From Epiperipatus broadwayi (taxonomy: Eukaryota > Onychophora > Udeonychophora > Euonychophora > Peripatidae): DNA of 64,000 nt. This document shows, in pieces, positions 57,561 to 64,000 of the stretch (positions are counted from its first letter, which is position 1; each line of letters starts with the position of its first letter). The DNA lies in assembly GCA_028023455.1 (NCBI GenBank), contig JAQFVV010000030.1:6466501-6530500 (forward strand), given 5' to 3'. The notes under the pieces were generated by a model. The model did not search any database and had not been told where the DNA came from. It saw only the letters and a list, made by a program, of their open reading frames with translations. A program made the translations under genes and the position numbers.

Positions 57561-58403
57561 CTTTTCCTTTTTATTTAATTATAAAGTTAGGAATCCAAAA
57601 TGAGATCAGATAACACATTATAAATTATAATAAAATTATGTAAATAAGCTAAGACATACAGTATAATTAAATAAAAAAAGTTAAGTTTATTGGAAAAAAT
57701 AATAAATATTCAACTATTTAAAAAAATATACATACATCTAAAATGAAAAACAAATCAAGTCAGTACTAAAAATGTTTTTAAGACTTATTATTGCTGCAAA
57801 GTCATTTGATATGCATATAAGTTTGTTTAGGTTTTTTAAATAGAACAAACAAGTAATCATGAATTACATTCTTTGAAATCCAACAAGAGATCTTTTAAAA
57901 TATTTGGAATAGTCTAAAACATTGTGGGATGTTTTAAGTCAAATGTAAAATATAATGAGTATATAAATTAATTACATTTTCACAATTTCTGACACCTACA
58001 GTAGACACTTGGGTTACTTTATATTTATTTATTACTGATTATATAATAACTATCTTCTGCTTATCTACTTATCAACTATGTTGTTAATAAATTATTTGAT
58101 TATATAATTTGTTGGTGTTATTAATATTTAAGTGTTGATAAATAATAACAAAATTTCTATGATTCATTGTTTATTATTTAAAAAAACTATAATAAAACCT
58201 CAATCCATTGTCTCTGTTTCTTGTTTTTTCTGTATCTTTTATCAGTTTTTTTTAGTTCTGAAACTAGTATCATGTAAAGACATTTTGTTTTTATTTAGCT
58301 CATCATTCTATGGATAGTCATGTTATGTCATTGCTCCATAACAAATCAAAATCATGGCACAATATTTTCTGCAAGAATAGTTATTTTTTAATTTGAAATT
58401 ATG
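57561..58403. other. AT-rich stretch, nothing recognised
   Basis: No gene or element supported. Confidence 0.5.
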
Positions 58404-58510
58404 TTTTTTTTTCTCATGTGTTATAGCATCACCCAGGAAGTGAACCCGCTATCCCGGGACAACTGCTTGAAAAGCAGCTGTCGCTGACCTCTTGACTACC
58501 AATGCTTGAC
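58404..58510 (-). mobile_element. tRNA-derived SINE, subfamily 1
   Basis: On the minus strand: GTCAAGCATTGGTAGTCAAG, AGCTGCTTTTCAAGCAGTTG, TCCCGGGATAGCGGGTTCAC and GATGCTATAACACATGAG plus A tail. Confidence 0.85.
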
Positions 58511-59439
58511 TGTGTTTTTATTACTATATTTAAAATTTTAGTGACTTTAAATTTTATAAGTTTAAAAAAATACTTTATTTAATTAAATTAGAAATTTGCT
58601 TTTAAAAATTACTTCAAGCATATTTAAAAGTAAATTCTATTGTCCCAACATTCATTCTCTTTTAATTCTTGTTCATTCACAAACCTATTAAGAGATAATT
58701 AAAAAAAATAGTAATCTGATTTTAAAAACAAATAACTTCATGTATATGTTGATTTTTCACATTTCTCTTCTTTTATTACATGTTCTTAAAAAAGATACAT
58801 ACAAACTTCAAAATAATTCTTTGTTTATTTATACAATGCTATTAACATAGGAATTAAAGTACAAAGTTTATTCAAAAAATATAGTCATTTAAAATTTTCT
58901 TTTCTTTGTAAAATTAAAAACAATAAAAAAACTACTTTTTTTAATAAAATAAGAATATTAGAATGTAAATACTGTATTATGTCTAAATACTATAATTAAT
59001 ATTAATTTCAATTTTGTAAACAAGTAATTATTGCGATATTAACATTATATTTATAAATAAAAGACAGTGAATATTTTGAATTATATCTGAGTTGTAGTTA
59101 AAACTAACAATAAAATTGAATTTTGCATGTATTTATATAAACTTTAAATTGTTATCTATAATTTCTAATGGTTTTCCAGTACTGTAATTTTAAAAAAATC
59201 TATTATTTGTTTTTTCCAGTTGTTTGAAAAGTTATATATTTACTGCACTCAAATAGTCAGTAAATGCAGGATAACCGTTTGGCTTAGGAGATTATGCATT
59301 TCAATTCACTGGAGCTAACAGATGTTAATATAATTCTATTTTTTTATCTTTAACAATGATGGTCAAATATACAAAGCACTAGTTGAAAAAGATTGAAAGT
59401 ACTGAATTTATTGTTAATGCGGAATTCTGGCTACAAGAT
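58511..59439. other. AT-rich stretch, nothing recognised
   Basis: No gene or element supported. Confidence 0.5.
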
Positions 59440-59532
59440 CAAATTCATGAACAATCTTCTCATTTTAAAATCTACAGGACAAGCCCAGCACTTTATCTGG
59501 TATTTTTAATCTAATGATTGACTATCCTAGCA

Positions 59533-59570
59533 CCTCACTGAGGATGCCAGTAGCAGAAACCATTCTGAGG
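59533..59570 (+). ncRNA. Hammerhead ribozyme-like motif B6a
   Basis: CCTCA/TGAGG stem I is perfect. CTGAGGA, TGC/GCA stem II around CAGTA and GAAAC are intact. The GG before the cleavage site is deleted (GAAACCATTC), which removes stem III. Confidence 0.65.
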
Positions 59571-59895
59571 TTGGTGGTATTCTACAAAGCTTGTTAAGAG
59601 TTTGTTTTGCAAATTCTATATATAACATTTGTAAACACAAGCTTTATTAAATTAGGTCATGTGACATCTTTTTATTTTTTGCTATGATGGCTTTGGCAAT
59701 TTTATATTGCTAAAGCTATTAACATATGGTGTATCTAAACTTATTTCAATCCCATATGGCTATTTGAGTTAGATAGCTGGATTGGAAGACATATGGATGT
59801 CTGAAAATTTCAGAGTTTCTACTTAATACTTATACATTAGATAAAGTGCTGGGTTTGTTCTGGTATTTTTAATCTAATGATTGAATATCCTAGCA

Positions 59896-59933
59896 CCTCA
59901 CTGAGAATGCCAGTAGTAGAAACTGGTCTGAGA
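59896..59933 (+). ncRNA. Hammerhead ribozyme-like motif B6b
   Basis: CCTCA/TGAGA, CTGAGAA (G8 lost), TGC/GTA stem II, GAAACTGGTC with C59928 as cleavage base. Confidence 0.6.
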
Positions 59934-60280
59934 TTGGGGGTATTCTACAAAGCTTGTTAAGAGTTTAATTTTGCAAGCTTCATATATAATATTTGTAAAC
60001 ACAAGCTTTATTAAATTAGATCATGTGACATTAACTTGATTTTTTTTTTTGTAATTTTATTTTTTACTATGATGGCTTTGGCAATTTTATATTGCTAAAG
60101 CTATTAACATATGGTGTATCTGAACTTAATTCAGTCTCATATGGTTATTTAAGTTAGATAGCTGGATTGGAAGACATATGGATGTCTGAAAATTTCAGAT
60201 TTTCTACTTAATAGTTATACATTAAATAAAGTGCTGGGCTTGTCCTGGTATTTTTAATCTAATGATTGAACATTCTAGCA

Positions 60281-60318
60281 CCTCATTGAGGACACCAGTA
60301 TCAGAAAACAGTCTGAGG
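60281..60318 (+). ncRNA. Hammerhead ribozyme-like motif B6c (decayed)
   Basis: Perfect CCTCA/TGAGG stem I. TTGAGGA (C3 lost), poor stem II, GAAAACAGTC. Confidence 0.5.
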
Positions 60319-60607
60319 TTCTTGTTAAGAGTTTGTTTTGCGAGCTCTATATATAACATTTGTAAACACAAGCTTTATTAAATTAGGTCATGTGACATCT
60401 GACTTGATTTTTTTTTTGTAATCTTATATATTAAAGCAAAAAGTAAATACTTTTTGTTTAAAATTACATGCTTAAAATCTTTACTTTCTTTAATTAATTT
60501 GTATTAATTTTTTCATTTTAGACCATCTTTTTGAATTAATTTACATAACATATTGATTTCATAAAGTTTCCTATTAGAATGTTATTCTCTAAGTAACGAA
60601 GTAATAA

Positions 60608-60952
60608 AAAACAACATGGATGTTGTTACTGATAGAGATTCCTTGTTAAGACAATAAAAAACTGTAAAAACTAATCGATAAATATTGAAATGCCTATTAT
60701 ATAGACGAGGATGAACTAATGGAAAAACTATTTAATTTAGAGTTTACCGCATAAAGAGTATTTTTCATTACGTATGATTCTTTCATTTTATGCCTTTTAT
60801 CCTGTGTCTACATAATAACCATTTCAATGTTTATCGATTAGTTTTTATATACAGTTTTTTTTTTGTCTTGATAAGGACTTTGGTCAAAAGCATTAAGCAT
60901 TTATTAATAAGTTATTAGTATCTCTGTCAGTAGCAACAACCGTGTTGTTTTC
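60608..60952. repeat. Fold-back (inverted repeat) element
   Basis: Left arm 60609-60712 (AAACAACATGGATGTTGTTA, ACTGTAAAAACTAATCGATA) is complementary to the right arm 60801-60951, which carries an extra block of about 40 bp near 60870-60910. Central spacer 60713-60800. Non-coding; fold-back MITE or chance product of inverted duplication. Confidence 0.7.
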
Positions 60953-61239
60953 TATGATTTCAAGTATAAGACAGAAGTATTACTTTATTATAAGTAAAGA
61001 AATGAAATATAAAAAATTCAATTGTAAACCTAACTTTAGCACAAAATATTTGTTCCTTTCCATGAGGCTGTCTCAAGTTTCTTTTTAAACTACTATCATC
61101 ACTTTATAACTATAAAGAAATTCTTTAAACTTTTATTTTAAATTTAGCTTTGATGCTACATAACTGCTTTGAAATAAAGACAATAACTCTAAATCATTTG
61201 CCTGAAAGTTTGTAATGAGGGTATATTAGATGTGATATG
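60953..61239. other. AT-rich stretch, nothing recognised
   Basis: No gene or element supported. Confidence 0.5.
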
Positions 61240-61362
61240 TTGAACTATTTCCATTATCTATCATTAAATGTTGAATGTATAGAAAATTTTAAATTTTATT
61301 TAAACTTTTCAAATACACACAACGTGTTAATAATAACACACAAATAGACAACACACATTTGT

Positions 61363-61417
61363 AAGTGCAAAATATTTCAAGTAGTATTATTCTCCACTCT
61401 TCTTCAAGTGTTGTTGC
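61363..61417 (-). ncRNA. Hammerhead ribozyme-like motif D3
   Basis: TTGAAGA (C3 lost), GAGT with ACTT closing a long loop (contains GGAGAATAATACT), TTGAAATATTTTGCAC. GCAA upstream can pair with TTGC downstream as part of stem I. Confidence 0.6.
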
Positions 61418-61442
61418 CCTGACCAGTGACAATATTAGCATA

Positions 61443-61517
61443 GAAATTGAACTTACATCTTTAGATTCCTGAATATTGAAATTGTAAGACAATGCTCTAA
61501 CCAACTGAGCTATTCAG
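61443..61517 (-). ncRNA. tRNA-like segment inside PLE 1 (copy D3)
   Basis: On the minus strand: ATAGCTCAGTTGGTTAGAGC (D arm, A box), ATTG/CAAT around TCTTACAATTT where the anticodon arm would be, and AAGTTCAATTTC as a B-box-like T arm. Confidence 0.65.
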
Positions 61518-62740
61518 TCAAAGGTAACAGATAGTAAAAATTTCATATATTTATCAATGAGGATTGGTTCAAATTCTCCCGAGTTCCTTCAAATATTTTT
61601 AATACTTTCTTCTAAGGGTGAAGTTAATTAGAAGTTTCCATACATTCTGTATTGCAACATTGGGTTGACTTATAGGATTATTTGCCATTGTCATATGAGC
61701 AGCTTCCTTGAATTTTCGTTTTTGCTCCTTTCTCTATTCAATATTTTTGTATTCCATTTTCCAATTGAACATATGATCATTAGTACATGTATGGTTTGCT
61801 ACTGTGAACACATCTGTTTTTCTCTTTTAACCTTTAGTCTGTGTTCTTTTAATTATTGTTCAGCAGGTTGACAGGTTTTACCAATATACTTTCTTTCACA
61901 TTCACATGGTATTTCATAGATACAGTTTTTATTTTTCAGCATTTCCAGTTTATAGGAAATATCAAGTGCTTAGCATATACATCCTTTCATACCAAAAGCA
62001 CAAAACATGGATTATACTATAACTATAGAATAGAGCAAAGGAACTGTGTTTGAAAACCAGTGATTTGGAAAATGAAAAGATTTACATGGAACAAACTTTC
62101 ATGAAGAATGGTTATCCATCAGCATTATCAAAAAAAAACTTTAATAGACAACAAAAAAGACACTAAAAGAAAAAAAACAATTATTGATACTGATACTGTA
62201 GTTTATCCATACATACCAGGAATGGCAGACAAATTAAAGAAAATCTGCAGTCAATATAACATTAGAACAGCTTTCCAAAGCCATATCACATTTCAAAGAA
62301 TTTCTAACTACTACAAAGCCTAAACTGGAAATGCTGAAAAACAAAAACTGCATTATGAAATACCATGTGAATGTGGAAGGAAGTATATTGGTGAGATCTG
62401 TCACTTTGTTGAACAGTGATTGAAAGAATACAAATTAATGATTAAAAGAAAAAAACAAATGTGTCTACCATAACAGAACATGTATTTGCTAATGGCTATA
62501 TGTTCAAATGGTAAAATATTGGATAGAGAGGAAAAGATGCAAAGAAGAAAATTTCAATAAGTTACTCATATGATAATGGAAAATAATCCTGTAAGTCAAT
62601 CCAGTGTGATAATACATAATGTGTGGAAACCTTTAATTAACTTCACTCTTACAAAAAGTATTAAATTTTTTTAAGGACTCAGAAGGAATTGAAGCAACTC
62701 TTATAAATAATATATGAAATTTTGACTATGTGTTGCCTTT

Positions 62741-62820
62741 TTTAGTTCAGTTGGTTAGAGCATTGTCTTAAAATTGGACATTCAAGATTCTAAAAGTGTA
62801 ATTCAGCTTCTATGTTAATA
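62741..62820 (+). ncRNA. tRNA-like segment inside PLE 1 (copy D2)
   Basis: TTCAGTTGGTTAGAGC (A box and D arm), TTGTCTTAAAATTGGACA, and GTGTAATTCAGCTTC in B-box position, the most diverged of the three copies. Confidence 0.6.
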
Positions 62821-62839
62821 TGGTCACTGGTCAGGTCAG

Positions 62840-62885
62840 CAACACCTGAAGAAGAATGGAGAATAATACTATGGAAACTTTATAT
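62840..62885 (+). ncRNA. Hammerhead ribozyme-like motif D2
   Basis: CTGAAGA (62846-62852) is intact. Stem II is a long loop with AGAATGGAGAATAATACTAT, only weakly closed. GGAAAC follows. The stem III and cleavage region TTTATATAA has drifted from the GTTTTGC seen in the inferred consensus. Confidence 0.6.
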
Positions 62886-63015
62886 AATTACTAACTTAGG
62901 TTGTCTATTTGTGTGCTATCACTAACAAGTTGTTTGTATTTGAAAAGTTTAAATAGAGTTTAAAATTGTCTCTACCTTCAACATTTAATGATAAATAATG
63001 GAAATAGTCCAATGT

Positions 63016-63447
63016 ATAATCACAATTCTAAATCATATTTTTGCAAACTTTATAATCAGATAATCCCTTCTGTCTTTGACAAACTAAGATTAACCTAATA
63101 TTTTATTCAAATAGTAAAATTATTTTACCCGCATATTACTATGGTCTTCATTCATTCATTAAAAGTCATATAATTAGTCACAAGTTCATTTATTTTTACT
63201 AACAATAAATTTAATATTTTTAAGATTAATGACAAAGAAAGATATAAACTTTACAATAAATCTGACCAGAAAAAATAAATATTAAGTATACTATAGCTGT
63301 TATTTTTCATGAAGATTGTTTTAAGATGCTAATATAATGAACATTTTTTGATTAGATATCTCATTGAACAACTTAGAGTAATATTCAAACATGTATACAA
63401 TATTTAGAATCTTATTAAATTATACCTGTCTTATAATAACATAACAT
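63016..63447. other. AT-rich stretch, nothing recognised
   Basis: No gene or element supported. Confidence 0.5.
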
Positions 63448-63520
63448 AAGCTTGTGGTTAAGACCTGTAGAGGTCCCTACTTTCGCATTTTCACATGCAT
63501 ATTCTTGAGGTTTACAGCCT
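63448..63520 (+). repeat. Dispersed repeat, copy 2
   Basis: Matches 34996-35078 over about 70 bp (TAAGCTTGTGGTTAAGACCT, GAGGTCCCTACT, GCATATTCTTGAGGTT). Surrounding sequence differs. Confidence 0.65.
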
Positions 63521-64000
63521 TAATAAATATTAATAACATATTTTAAAAACAAACTAAAAGGCAAACATATTGGTTTTCAAAAAACATATACAAAGAATGA
63601 TTAAACATAGGATTGAGTTAAAAAATTTAAATACTGCAATGAGAAACAATTCATGTGATTTTTCTAATTTTAAAATTTTGTCTACATTTTTCAAAATAAG
63701 TTATATATATATGCAAATTTAAAATATTGTCAGTGTAATATAGATATGTAAAAAAAAAAATTATTTCTTTAGATCATAAAATAAAAGTATATTATTATTG
63801 TAATTAAGGAAATTTCCTAAAGATTTTGCATAAATAGTTTATATATATTCATTGTGTTAAAAGATTTCTGAAAAATTTCCTTTTTATTTTTTATAATGTA
63901 TTGGATTGGTTTGAACATAGTTCATTCATTTGTTTATAGTTTAAAAAATATTTTTTTCTTTGTTAAAAAATAATGGGAGTATAATAATATTTGAAAGTTA
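63521..64000. other. AT-rich stretch, nothing recognised
   Basis: No gene or element supported to the end of the window. Confidence 0.5.

Larger units (their letters stand above)
59440..60425 (+). mobile_element. Family B units, tandem series of about 2.7
   Basis: Three direct units with hammerheads at 59533, 59896 and 60281 (spacing about 360 and 385 bp). Shared blocks in the same order include GCACCTCACTGAG, CAAAGCTTGTTAAGAG, AACACAAGCTTTATTAAATT, GCTAAAGCTATTAACATATG, GACATATGGATGTCTGAAAA and TCTAATGATTGA. The units are more alike to each other than to B units elsewhere, indicating local amplification. Confidence 0.8.
61240..61940 (-). mobile_element. Penelope-like element 1, 3' end (minus copy)
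   Basis: On the minus strand from 61940: NKNCIYEIPCECERKYIGKT (GIY-YIG signature, IPC then YIG), LKEHRLKVKREKQM, then frame breaks, then the MTMANNPISQP-type end. After it come the tRNA-like segment (61443-61517), the hammerhead (61363-61417), an AATAAA and a 3' end CAACATTTAATGATAGATAA. It meets the plus copy head to head near 61940. Plus-strand frames at 61665-62053 are shadows. Confidence 0.8.
61940..63015 (+). mobile_element. Penelope-like element 1, 3' end (plus copy, with RT C-terminus)
   Basis: The longest of three copies. The open stretch 62108-62323 (71 codons) has YPYIPGMADKLKKICSQYNI and RTAFQS, the region just after the catalytic core of PLE reverse transcriptase. LENEKIYMEQTFMKNGYPS lies upstream in another frame. 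After a stop, HYEIPCECGRKYIGEI (near 62350-62398) gives the GIY-YIG signature, followed by LKEYKLMIKRKKQM. Next come the tRNA-like segment (62741-62820), the hammerhead (62840-62885) and the 3' end GGAAATAGTCCAATGTATAA. Stops and frameshifts show it is dead. The RT palm, including its catalytic Asp residues, is absent. Confidence 0.85.

Overview
The window is about 70 % A+T eukaryotic (metazoan) DNA. I found no intact host protein gene and no functional tRNA or rRNA gene. Everything recognisable is a mobile element or simple repeat. The mix of RTE-like and other non-LTR retrotransposons, Penelope-like elements (PLEs), a mariner, hAT and Tigger-like DNA elements, a Ty3/gypsy relic and a tRNA-derived SINE fits a large invertebrate genome. 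An arthropod such as an arachnid is my guess, but the sequence does not settle it.

The most striking content is a set of hammerhead-ribozyme (HHR) motifs carried by six repeat families, called A to F here. Each copy reads CTGANGA, then a short hairpin (stem II), then GAAA (often mutated to AAAA), then a very short self-complementary stem III ending in a UH cleavage site. In most families the sequence after the cleavage site pairs with the sequence before CTGANGA (stem I). There are about 25 dispersed copies plus an array of about 15 tandem 60-bp monomers (38459-39352). Family D lies at the 3' end of a PLE with a GIY-YIG endonuclease (36345-37060, 61240-63015), which ties the others to the known association of HHRs with PLEs and retrozymes. 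Families B (about 360-410 bp, often in tandem), C (about 330 bp), E and F (213-bp tandem) have no coding capacity and look like non-autonomous retrozyme-like or PLE-derived units.

Layout. 1-8000: one A copy, an RTE-like LINE 3' end, an inverted-repeat element invaded by a hAT (TSD ACTTAAAT) and a Tigger-like MITE (TA TSD), then a B unit and a SINE. 8-16 kb: a decayed reverse-strand non-LTR retrotransposon, a second A copy, a SINE next to a second RTE copy, then AT-rich DNA. 16-25.5 kb: RTE 3' ends, SINEs, B units, the F element and a PLE palindrome. 25.5-32.5 kb: mostly unassigned AT-rich DNA with three more GC-rich patches. 32.5-37 kb: an E element, a Tigger-like MITE and a PLE with a tRNA-like segment and HHR. 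37-46 kb: SINEs, the HHR minisatellite, C elements, a LINE zinc-finger fragment and a mariner pseudogene. 47-53 kb: unassigned. 53-64 kb: a second PLE palindrome, B units, a Ty3/gypsy relic with LTR, a fold-back element and head-to-head PLE copies.

The elements share habits. PLE fragments and several HHR units occur as head-to-head inverted pairs. B and C units share a GATCATGTGAT-like end. The most frequent loss in the ribozyme core is the CpG formed by C11.1 and G12. These observations come from reading the sequence; no folding, alignment or database search was run.
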